Assembly: GCF_905171775.1 (NCBI RefSeq)
Contig: NC_053489.1
Span: 244,782,231 to 244,846,230, forward strand
Direction: 5' to 3'
Source of the DNA: Rana temporaria
Lineage: Eukaryota > Chordata > Amphibia > Anura > Ranidae
DNA: 64,000 nucleotides
A program made the translations under genes and the position numbers. Positions 36,879 through 48,800 of this stretch are shown here, in pieces (position 1 is the stretch's first letter; each line of letters opens with the position of its first letter). Under the pieces are notes generated by a model that was given only the letters and a program-made list of their open reading frames with translations, was not told where the DNA came from and did not search any database.

Positions 36879-39800
36879 AATGATTTTGGGTCAGTCTTCC
36901 TATGAAAATAAAACAAAATTCAGTAGATATCGGTTACCATTTACCACCAAAAGAAAGCCCAATTTGTCCTGGAAAATATACAAGGTATAATCCACTTAAA
37001 TGCACAAAGTAGTTGTGATAGTAAGTTGCAAAATTGTGCTTGTGTATTTACATTTGTTTTACCTTTAGGTAAAATAAAAACACACACATGGGCAAAGTGT
37101 CAAAACCTGTTGGAACCAATGGGATCTTGCTGATGGTCCGTCACGCCTACACACCATAGGTTAAAAAAACGATCGTGTCAGAACGCGGTGACGTAAAACG
37201 CGACGACGTGCTGAAAAAAATTAAGTTCAATGCTTCCAAGCATGCGTCGACTTGATTCTGAGCATGCGTGGATTTTTAACCGACGGTCGTGCCTACTAAC
37301 GATCGGTTTTGACCTATCGGTTAGGAATCCATAGGTTAATTTTAAAGCAAGTTGGCTTTTTTTTTAACCTATGGTTAAATAACCTATGGGGCCCACACAC
37401 GATCAGTTTTGACCGATGAAAACGGTCCTTCAGACCGTTGTCCTCTGGTTAACCTATCGTGTGTATGAGGCCTTACAGGCTAAGTTCACCTTTCTGAGCA
37501 TGTTTCATGCTTCCTCAGCTCGGCACCCTCAAATGGTCATCCGCCCCCTTACAGATTCAGGGGGTTCTTCTTTCTGTTCTTGTCAGATTTGAAATTGGCA
37601 TGTCATTCTTTTACATGAATATGTGAATGAAAAAACTCTAACCCCCAGTCTGCCACAGCAACAAAGGGATTGTAAGAAGCGTGATGACATCCATGCTTGT
37701 AGCCCTTTGACATTTTCCTCTGGCACTGTAACCAAAGGTCCCTACCTTGGTACAGACCAGCAGTCTTAAGGGCTAGTCTGCAAGAGTCAGACCATTTCTA
37801 CCCGCGTTCCACTTAGTGGTAATCCAAAGGAGGTGGGGCCCACTGTGCCCTCCCACATAGCACAACCAATGTGGGGAAAACTATTCCATTCCCATTCTGT
37901 ATCTCTTTTGCAACTGTCCTTTCCACAGACACCTGCAGTAGAAACAGTGTTTGCTTATGCAGGGGAGGGGGCAGGTGCTAAAGGCCAGCATGGGGAGTAC
38001 ATGGAGCTATGAATTACTTGATTGGTAAGCCAATCATAGTCCTTCCCCCCCCCCCCCTAATCCCTGTGTCGACTCTAGCACCTGCCCCCTTCCCGACATA
38101 AACATACAGTGTTTCTTTTGTAACTCCCTGTGATGGGTGCAGCTGCAGTGGAGACACAGAAGGGGTATTGGTTTACCTTTGTACTCCTCACTGGACTCCT
38201 CACAACACTTGGGGTACTGCAACTTCGGCTCTTCTCCCCCGGTTAGCTGTAATTTAGCCCTGCCTACTGGACCAGGGAGTAGGAGAAGGGGGGGAAAAAG
38301 AGCTGGAGCTCCTGAGCGCTATAAAGAGTCCAAGGAAAAGGAGAGCAGAGGTAAGCAGAGCAGGGGATAGCTGTTTATACTGTGAGACAGAGGGTCACTT
38401 ACTGCTTAACTCTGTGTCACTACCTACCTCTGAACTCTGCATCACTTCTTATTTTTGACCCCAATACTCTGCAGTAAGTGACCCATAGGTCAGAGGTGAG
38501 TAGTAAGTGACTCAGAGGTCAGCCGCCACATTTTATCATTCACCTCCCAGGGGCCCAACTTAGTCTTGCACAGAGACCCACTACTTTCAGAAACACCCAT
38601 GAATAAATAAAATTTTTGTATTAATTCATATGGCTGTATTTATTGTATTCATTTATTTATTTTTCTCTTTCGTTCATAGACGGACACAGCATTTTTTGAC
38701 ATTAGGGTTATATCCGCTTTCACTAGGAGGTTATATCCGCTTTCACTAGGAGAGTTTTAGGCAGAAAAAAAGCACTTAAAGTGTTAACAAACACAAACCT
38801 CAGTGCAGCTCCTCCCAGGGGGCGTGGCCCCCCGGTATAACCCACACCCTGCTCTAGCAGCCTCAGTTTTTTCCTGCCTAACCGTCAGGAGAGTCAGGCA
38901 CTCTGGAGTTCCTGGACTCTGGAGACTTTTTTCTTGCGATTTTCTCGCTTTTATTATTTTGTTCATGCATTTTTGGAATCCTGTGATTCTTCTATCAACA
39001 GCCGACTGGGTGACAGGCTGGGTCCTCGACTCTTGTAGTCCCCCCATGTTCGGCCATCGAGCGTGTGCCGGCCCTCAGCTCAGCTTTGGGACGTCCACGA
39101 CAGGACCCGTTGCTCCAGGGGCGGCCGGGGAACTTTTTGTTCTAGGGCACACATATGACCGGTCTCTATGGCCTTGTCACGGTGTGTCTGGCCGACAGCC
39201 ATGCCGTTTAGCGGACATTGGATCTGTCTGGGATACCTCCAGCCGGGTAGTCGCAGGACGGGTAAGTAGTGGCCTCTTGCTCAGGTAAGTGGTCTGGCTG
39301 GAATTTTCCCCTGGGGAGGTCGACTGAGGGTTTGCCCTGCTTTCCTCTCTCCCTTTTTTCCTCTCCCTCCTTCCCAGTTTCTGGGTGACGGCCGTGAGGT
39401 GGGGGCCCCGCTTGGGGGGCTCAGTCTGACCTGGGAGCTGCTACTGCTGTGGGTGCTGTGTTTTTATGTGCTGCCATATGTGCGGAGGGGGTCCTGTGGG
39501 CCTGTGTACTGCATGTGTCACTGGGCTTGGCTGTGTGTTTTTCTTTAAAAAAAACGCAGTTTTCGGGCGCCATTTTGCCGCTGACGGCGGTGTTATATGG
39601 CGCAGTTGTAATTGCAGCGGCCATTTTCTCGGAGCCCGCAGACATATCGGTGGCCATCTTGAACAGCTCTTGTGCCTAGGATGTCGGCGCGTGCGGCTCT
39701 GCATTTTTTCCTTTGAATGGCGCGGCACGGGCAGCGTTTTTGGCTCTCGGCAGCAGCGGTCTGGTCGGACGGTGAGTCCTCTGGGGGGGGGGGGTTTTCC

Positions 39801-42800
39801 CTGTTCTCTGTGGCGGCTGGGGGGATGTCCTGTGGAGCCTGCCAGTACTAGGGGATGTTAACCCTTGGTGTCCCTATTCCTGCGGCCTCCAGGGATGCTG
39901 TGCTGGCAGTCCCTGGGGTGTTTGGGTCAGGATGGGGGTGTTGGAGGAATGTGGGAGTTACAATTCATTCCCCCCTCTGCCTCCCTCTGGGATGTTATTA
40001 TTTTTTCTGACAGGGAATCGGGCCTCGCTGAGGCGTCTGGCTCTGGTTCCGTTTTTTTGTCAGTAGCTGCTGGCTGAAGACCACATGGACTGTGAGGATG
40101 GCCCTGTTTCAGGGTCAGCACTTGATGGTGCTGTTGTTGGGGCTCTTGACACTGCGGTTACCATAGCTATGGTGGATTTGGCAGGTGGCATCAGTGGTGT
40201 CAGTCCCTTTTGGGTTCCGTGCTGCCCCGCATCGCAATATGTGTTTTTCCTTGCTTCCATGTCTGGAATATGTTGTGCAAGGATTGGGTTCAGTCGCAGG
40301 GTACAAAATACTTTGCGGTCTGTGTCCCCCCCCCCCCTGCTGGGTAGCTTGTTTTGATACACGGCTGCCACGTTACCTGTGGAAGGGGCTCCCGCTTTTG
40401 GGGACCCCGCTAATGGGGGTGCTGTGGATGTGGTCGCCCCATATTCATAGCGGTGGGGGGCGGCGGTGAGTCCGGTTTTGGCCGGGACTCTGGTGTCGCA
40501 GACATTTCCCGGACGGGGAGCTGGAGGCGCAGAATGCTTCTGTGACCTGCGTGGTCCTGACCGACTAGTTGGTACTAGGTCAGATATTTGTCTGTGTGTC
40601 GACCCTGTATATGCTCCCCTTGCTCTCCAGGGCCTCTGCCTGCGCCATGTTTTCTGCCCTGCCTTGTATGGCTGGTGGTTGGTCTGCGGACGGTCTTTTG
40701 AGTAGTCCCTGGTGGTATTACCCTGTGGGGGTGTATGTCTCTGAATGTCATCTTAAAAGATGCCACGGGCGGTGTGAGCACTCTGCTCCCGCTATCTGAA
40801 AAAGGGTAGGTGCCTCACTGTAGGCAAGGGCCCTCATTTACTATTCCCCATGCGGTTTTGTTTTCGCCCGCCAAGTGCGGGGGCTAGGACGTCCACTGAG
40901 GACACAGGCGCCCCTGGTGCCGCAAGCCTGCTTCCGCTTGGAGGTTCGCCTCCGCTCACATCTCGGGTGGGGGGCTGGCTCTGCAAATTCGCGGCTCGGT
41001 TGAGGTCTCTCCTCTCTGACCGTTGGGGTTGCGAAGTAGTTTCCTCTGGGTACGAGATTGTTTTCTCTCTTGTCTACCAGACAGGTTTTTTTCTCTCCAT
41101 CCTCTGGCTCGCCGGGTGGCTCTGTCAGGGGCTGTCCAGGATCTTCTGGTCAGGGGAGTGATTGTGCCAGTTCCTTCGTGGAACAGGCTCTGGGTTTTTT
41201 TCTCCAATCTGTTTTGTAGTCCCCAAAGGAGGACGGGGTCTGTCCAATCCTGGGCCTCAGGCCCTTGTTTGTTTTTTCTGGCGTCTTTGGATGTCATGAA
41301 CGCGTACCTACATGTTCCCATATGCTCAAAGCACCAGAGATTCTGGGCTTTGCGGTCAGGGAGGACCATTTTCATTTTGTGGCCCTCCCGCTCGGCTTGG
41401 TGTCGCCCTCACGGGTTTTCACCGAGGTGCTCATCCCGATACTGGCCCTGCTTTGGCAGCGGTAGTTTGTTATTGGGGATGTCTGGCCGACATTCTCCTG
41501 CGAGCTTCTTCGAGCTCTGAATTGGTGGAGCCGCGTCTGTCACGTGTCAGACTCTCCAAGAGTTTGGCTGGCTTCTGTTTTTGTCCAGAAGTCAGTGTTG
41601 GTCCCGTCTCAGGGACTGGAATTCCTGGGACTAGTCCTGGGTTCTGCCGGGGCGGGAGTTTTTTTTCTCCTAACGGAAAAAATTCAGACTCTGCAATCTG
41701 CTGGGCAGCAGTTGTCGACTTAGTGGTGGTCATCTCTGCTATTCTGCATGAGGGTTCTGGGTCTGACGGTGGCCTCTTTCGAGGCGGTTCCGTATGCCCA
41801 ATTCCACACCAGGGTGCTACAGAGGGAACTGCTGTCAGACAAGCTTCCGTCATCTCTGGATTACCAGGTTCAGTTGAGTCAACTGGTCCCTGGTGTGGTG
41901 GCTGACGTTTCCGGTGGTTCAGGCCGGGAAGTCGTTTTCTGCCATGTCACTGGACAGTGGTCGCGGCGGATGCCAGCCTCTCCGGGTTGGGGAGGGGTTT
42001 TTTGGGGCACCCAGTCAGCCCTGGGGCGCTGGACTCCGGTGGAGTCCCCACCTACCAATCGGTGTTCTGGATCGTGCTTTGCCTTGCCTGGTGGTCCCTG
42101 GATCTACAGGGCCGACCATTCAGGACCCTGTCCGACAACGCTGTGGCGTACGTCGACCATCAGGGAGGCACACAGAGTTCTGTTGCAGCGACGAGGTCGC
42201 GCACATCCTTTGTTGGGCCGCAAGGTCCGTTTCTGGCTCTATCGGCCGTGTACATTACGGGAGTACGGAATTGGCGAGCCGACTCCTAAGTCGGACTGCG
42301 CTAGACCAAGGAGAGTGGTCTCTCCACCCATAGGGGTTTTCAGTGTCTGTGCCGAAAGTGGGGCACTCCAGGCGTGGACCTGCTAGCGTCCCGCCTCAAC
42401 CGGAAGGTGCCATGTTTTTGGCCAGGTCAAGGGACCCGTGGGCTGACGCGTCAGGCGCATTGGTGGCTCCTTGGGGTCACTGTCGCCTACTTTAAACCTT
42501 CCCTCCTCGGTAGCTTCTTCCTCGCCTGCTGCGCAGGGTGGAAGCCGAGGGAATTCTGTCAATCCTGATTGCCCCAGATTGGCCGCGTCGTTCCTGGTAC
42601 GCGGACCTGGTGCGTCTGGTGGCAGACGCCCCCTAGCGTCTTCCCCTGGGGGTTGATCTTCTGTTACAGGGTCCGATTTTCCACCCTGTTTTTACAGCCA
42701 CTGGCTTAGCGGCGTGGCTGTTGAGAGCCTGGGGCTGAAGGTCCGAGGCCTATTGGGCTCGGTGGTCTCTACCGTGCTGCCTGCACGGAAGTCTACCTCA

Positions 42801-45800
42801 CGTAGGATTTTACATCATACGTGGAGGGCCTGCATCTCTGTGTGTGAGGAGATGAAATGGCACTCTCGTACATACGTGGTGTCCAGGATTCTGCTGTTTT
42901 TTACAGCAGGGAGTGGATCAGGCTCTCGCCTTCAGTACAGTTAGGAGTCAGTTTTTCTGCTCCGGCGGTTACTTTCATTGAGCCTTGGCGTCGCACTCCT
43001 TGGTGCGTACGTCTGTTCTGGGGGTCTGGCATGTGGCCCCTCCACTACCCCCATGGGACTTGTATTTAGTCCTTTCGGTTCTTCTGGATGCTCCCTTTGT
43101 GGACATTCGGGAGGTTTTTTGTTGACTGTCACAAAAAAGGGAGCAGGTTTAGCTCGGCGCTAGAGTACCTGCCCTTCATGCATTTGACTCTGGGTTCAAG
43201 CCCAGGAAGGTCTGCGTTGTCACGTGGCCATGGCTCAGCGTGGGCATCTCCACTGTAATTTTTTCTGGTAGCGATTACCTCGATCAGACGAGTGTCTGTC
43301 TGTTCTGGCGGCCTTGTCTTGCAAGGCTCCCTACTTGGTCAACCATGAGGATGAGATGGTGCTGCGGCCGCAGCCGTCTTTTCTCCCCAAGGTTGTTTCG
43401 GATTTTCACGTTGATGTGGACATTGTTCTTCCATCCTTGTGTCCTCGGCCGAAATGCAAGGAGGCGGCCTCTTTTACATCCTCTGTATGTGATTCGGGCC
43501 CTACGAGTGTACTTCTCTGCTACGATTCCGTTCCGAAAGTCGGACTCACTGTCGCTGGCTGGTCCTACAAGGGGGCCTGGTAGTCTCGTCGGCCACTCTT
43601 TTTTGCGGGGTGGATCCGACGGATTGTGCTTCAGGCCTATGCCCTGAAGGGGCTGGCGCCTCCCTTTTGGGTTACGGCGCATTCGACCAGGGCGATCGGA
43701 GCCTCTTTGGTTTTTCTGGCATCATGCCTCTGTGTTACAGGGGTATATGGCAGCGACCTGGTCGTTGATCCAAACTTTTTCAAGGTCTTACGAGGTGGAT
43801 GTATGTGCATCTTCTGATGCCTCCTTCGGCCGCAGATGTTACAGGCGGCGTTTTATGGTAGGAGTTTCTCCGTTGAGCAACTCCCGGTTTTGTTTGGGGT
43901 GTAACCTGTTTTGCTGTGTTATTTTCCCACCCCTCGAATTTTTTTTACACTGCTTTGGGACGTCCCTAATGTCAAAGAATGCTGTGTCCGTCTATGAACG
44001 AAAGAGAAAATAGGATTTTTGTACTCGCCGTAAAATCCATTTCTCTGAGTTCATAGACGGACACAGCACCCACCCCTCCTTTGTTTGTACTGCTTGTTAC
44101 GAACTGAGGCTGCTAGAGTAGGGTGTGGGTTATACCGGGGGGGCCATGCCCCCTGGGAGGAGCTGCACTGAGGTTTGTCTTTGTTAACACTTTAAGTGCT
44201 TTTTTTCTGCCTAAAACTCTCCTAGTGAAAGCGGATATAACCTCCTAGTGAAAGCGGATATAACCCTAATGTCAAAGAATGCCGTGCCGGCTATGAACTC
44301 AGAGAAAGGGATTTTACGGTGAGTACAAAAATCCTATTTTTTGCAAAAGGTGGACTTGGGTGTTAAGGTTTACTACATCTCGCATTGCTCTTATAGAATA
44401 AGTATACACATTGATCCTATGTTTTTTCATCTGCTTTGCCTTAATCACATCATTTTTACTCTGCAGCTTATGGATGTGGGTTTGCTGTTGAGTCTTATGG
44501 TGAAAGAAACAGCAGAAAGCGCTCAACTTGTCTTATGCAGCGATTATGATTATACTTTGGTGGAACACTCCAGTAGTCCTCTTCTTCAGCGTCTGGAAGA
44601 GATCAAGGAACAAAGAACAGTGAGGAAGAAATACATTATTATATTTCTCCCAGTACATGTTTCCTTTAAGCTGTCATTGATGGTTTTTACAGAGTTCTTT
44701 CATTTTCTTTTAAAGACGGCAGAGTGCCCAATCCTACCCTATGAAGAGAGAGATCCTCAAGCAGAGTACCTGTTGGAGCTTCTCAAAAAACAAACAAAGG
44801 TAAGCAGAAGCAAGTCAAGTAATGGCTGCATCTGTAACTGATCACGCAAGTTTCTGTAAGTAAAACATAGAAAATTATAGGATAGTTTTGCTTTTTAAAA
44901 AGCAGGTAAAAAAAATGTGCATGTGTTTTTTGTTTTTTTTAGGAACCTGCAATGCAGGACACGTGCAGACTGTTTGTGTAGGCTGTCTGTTTGTACCTCA
45001 TACGGCAGGTAGTAAAACATTGGCAGGAAGCATCAGTGAACTATCTAGATCTCTGGTAGTTCTTTGAGAACTACAAGCTGATAGCTGCAAAGGCTGTCTG
45101 TACTTGTAATTTTCCCATTCACAGAACCCTCTGAATGAATGACATGGCTGGGTGGGCAGAGCCCCACACTACCATGTGTGTTTGTTTTTGTTTTTTTAAT
45201 TCTGACAGTGAGTTCGGGAGATGGTCCCTGGCTCGCTTTCACTACAGGCAGTGGATTGGGAAGGCGCTGCAACCGTTGAACCATATCGCATGTTCCACCC
45301 TAAAAAAGGGTGCAACATGTTTCCAAAGGTAAACAATAAATTCTCATTCGTGTTTCTTTGAACTCATTTCATTCACCTATTTTGAATTTGTGGCATGTTA
45401 CATATAATGAGCAATTTATTGATCTCAGCAGGCCAGTGTTGCCAAACTTCGCTCTCTTACTGTATGTACCAGAGAAACATCATTTGGATTATCCAAGTTC
45501 TGCTTATAAATCTGTTGCTACAGGTCTGAGGGCTGTCTTAGCGAAATACATACCTGCGCTATAGCTACATCTTTCTAGCTTTAATCTTTAAATCTGAGCT
45601 CCAGCATTAGGCAGTAATATAAAATCTGTAGAAATAAATGTTTTACAGAGTAGATCAGTGATCTAATTTCTTAAAATTTGGGTCACATGATGCTGCATAG
45701 AATCTTCCAGAATTCAAATTCAGATCCTGATAATCTGTGGGCGGGCATTCAAATCAAGATTACCACTTCAAGGACAACTTCTGTTTGTTATGCCACTAGA

Positions 45801-48800
45801 GTTTTTGGACTGTAGTTTAGGTTCTGCATAAACATTGCCCACATGCTACAGCCATTGCAGCATGTGAGCACAGTTTAGGCAGAGCCAGGAAGAACAAGTG
45901 TCCATGTAATGGGTAACTACTCTTAAGACCATTTGTGTCTACAAGTGTAAATATATTTCAGTGGGCCACATTGGATCTTAAATTAACACATTGATTATTC
46001 GGAAAGTAGTCATTAGTAGTCCATTGTTTAGATGTAAGTGCATTAAGGTATATTCTTCACAGGAGCACATATAATGTTTGTCAAATGTTAATGTGGGCAT
46101 GGTGTTTAAAACCATGACCTAAATCGGCATCTATGATACTCATTACATACTTTGGGAGACACGTGTTCTTTCAATACACAGGTGGATAATATCCTGGTTT
46201 TCACAGACAGTCCACCTAGTGAAGAGTTCCAAACCGTGTTGAAGCAGTACCGGCGGGCTGTGAATATGGAATGCCTCTGTGTGACAGTACTGCCCCATGG
46301 CTTTAAGAGGTACACAAATGAATATGTAAAAAATGCTTATGTTAATTTTCTTCTATGACATTTCTATTCTTTAACTGAGTTTAGATACATTGCAAGAATT
46401 TTAGCAAACATCATAGAGTTTCTTCTCTGCTTCTAGTCTGTAGTTGAACATGCCATTGCAAGAACTCCAGCCCTGATTTTTGTTTGTTCTGCATAAATCA
46501 AGGAATGATTAGAAAACCTGACAGATTTTTTTTTTTTATTGCCTTCTGTCGCTGTTGTGTGGATTTCCTTTTGCTTCAGAAATAGTCCCACCTTTTGAAA
46601 GTTTCATTTGTGACACATGTCTCCACTGGAAGATAATTCCTCAACTCATGTGCTGGGGACAACAATAGCATTTTCGATTTTCCTTCACCAATGTCTACAC
46701 CTGTGACAATGGTCATAAGGACAAAAATTGCAGTTGGAACACCCCAGAAGGGACAGGGAGGTTGTAACTCCTCACCACCAATCTAGGATGAAAGCAATGT
46801 GACTGGAATTCTTATTTAAACTGCTTGCTACCATCGCATAGCAAGTTCTAGAATTGTAATATGAAAAACACTGGAGTTCTGTAAACCTGCTGTATACAAT
46901 GCAGTGTTGGGAATGTTCTCTCAAGCTCTGTGCAGATAATAGTGTAGAGAACATTATCTTTACAGTGCTAAATGTTGTGTCTTTTAATTCTTATTTCCTC
47001 ATGCTCTGGACAATTATTATGCAGGTTATGCAGTTTTAGACAATTTCATGAGTGTATTAATAGCCCATTGTTAGACTGGCCATAATTCAACCAGTTCAGC
47101 AGGAACCGCACCACTTTTTCCATCTATGGCCATTCCTACTCATGAGATCTATCGTTTGAATTATCATGAACGATCCTGCTAGAAATTTTTAATTCGATTG
47201 GCACTTACAGCCAATCGGTTGCAGCACTGATCAGTGTATTCTGACAACGAGGATGTTCGACTCTCATGATGCAATGACATAGTGGGGAGGATTCCTGTAT
47301 CTACGTTGTAATGTGTGGATGGGGAAATTGGGTGCGTTTCTTTTTTTGTCATTCAATCTCTTGCTTCAACAAAAAAACTGACCCATGTATGGCCAGGTTT
47401 AGTGTAGAGCTCTTTAATGTCTTTCTTTGGTAGAGGAGATAATATGTAAACATATTTAAATAAGGTGAATGTTTGTGTTCCTTATATCTGTAAATGGATA
47501 CATTCGAACAGTGGAAAGGGTTGTGTTTTCTGCTACAAAGAAACAGAGATGCAATTTTTGTAGTGCAAATTGGCTAACAATTCAATTTTCAGCACATATT
47601 TTCAGACTCTTCACTAAAGGCTCATTTGATGTATGCATGTGATTATTTACATCCTGATCAAATTATTCTAATCACTAAAACATTCCTATTTGTTTGCCCA
47701 CAGTGAGGGCTCCATTGAGCAGTGCAAAGACGTGACACTATGTGGCTTCACCGAACAGGTGTTGAAGTAAGTTATATAGTCTTTGTGTTACTTCACCATT
47801 TCTAATGTAGCCATTATTTATTAAGTTTTATTGTTTTAGGTATGTGTCAGAGAGGGGTACTGACCGACTCCTGGATCATGTTGAGAAGGTAAATGAAAGG
47901 TTCAAGGTTCCAGAAGACCCAGACAAGGTCAAGAAGAGTCAATCATCTCAGGGTCTGCTCACAACAATTCCAAAACAAAGGTAAGCTTTATGTAATCACT
48001 GTTCACCTTCTGTCCAAATTAGATGAGACTATATACAGTATATTTAAATATGATCAGTTCTTACATCTTTAACCACTTCCCAACCTTGCTATATCCAAAA
48101 GATGGCTACAGCATGGTTGTCCAGTTCTGGCAGGGCATCCATAGATGTCCTTCCAGAGCCCCACCTCCTCTGCGCCTCCTGTGTTCTTCGGACACAGCTG
48201 ATCACAGATCAGAGTAAAGGGCCACAGTGGTCCTTTACCATGTGATCAGCTGTGTCAAATCACAGCTGATCACATGTAATCAGACTTGCCGGTTATCAGC
48301 AGTCTTTTCCTTCCACGCTGTGTCTGTGGGAGGAAAGAAGAGCTGTTAACCTCCAAGCCTGTCAGCACATAGGCTGCACTGATAACAGTGTAAACAATCA
48401 GTGACTCCTATCAGTACCCATCAGTCCACTCTCGTCAGCGCACATCAGTGAAGAAGAAAAATTACTTATTTACATCATTTTATAACAGAAACAAGGAAAT
48501 AACTGTTTCTTTTCCCCAACATTTTCGGTCTATTTTTATTTTTTTTAAGCAAAAAATATAAAACTCAGTGCTGATTAAATACCACCAAAAGAAAGCTCTA
48601 TCTGTCTCAAAACAATTATAAAAATGTCATATGGGTAGCATGTTGCATAACCGTACAATTGTCATTCAAAGTGCAATATTGCTGAAAAATGGCCTGGGCA
48701 GGAAGGGAGTGAAAATGCCCAGTATTGAAGTGGTTTAATATACAAAAAAAAAGGGGAGGAATGCTATTACAGAAGCTGTTATTGGCTCAATTGCCAGATG

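Larger units (their letters stand above)
38661..44340 (+). mobile_element. DIRS-B: second DIRS-type retrotransposon, coding part broken
   Basis: Inverted terminal repeats (38661-38872 and about 44101-44340) and an internal complementary region (about 43962-44080). RT, RNase H, methyltransferase-like and recombinase motifs survive in scattered frames. The edges lie on a TTT(T) run as in DIRS-A, and there is no target duplication. It is not a copy of DIRS-A: the terminal repeats are unrelated in sequence. Same orientation as TEP1. Confidence 0.92.

Noticed and set aside
43138..43255. A functional tRNA gene
   Set aside because: Only the A and B boxes look tRNA-like; I could not fold a proper acceptor or anticodon stem, so it is listed as a possible SINE.
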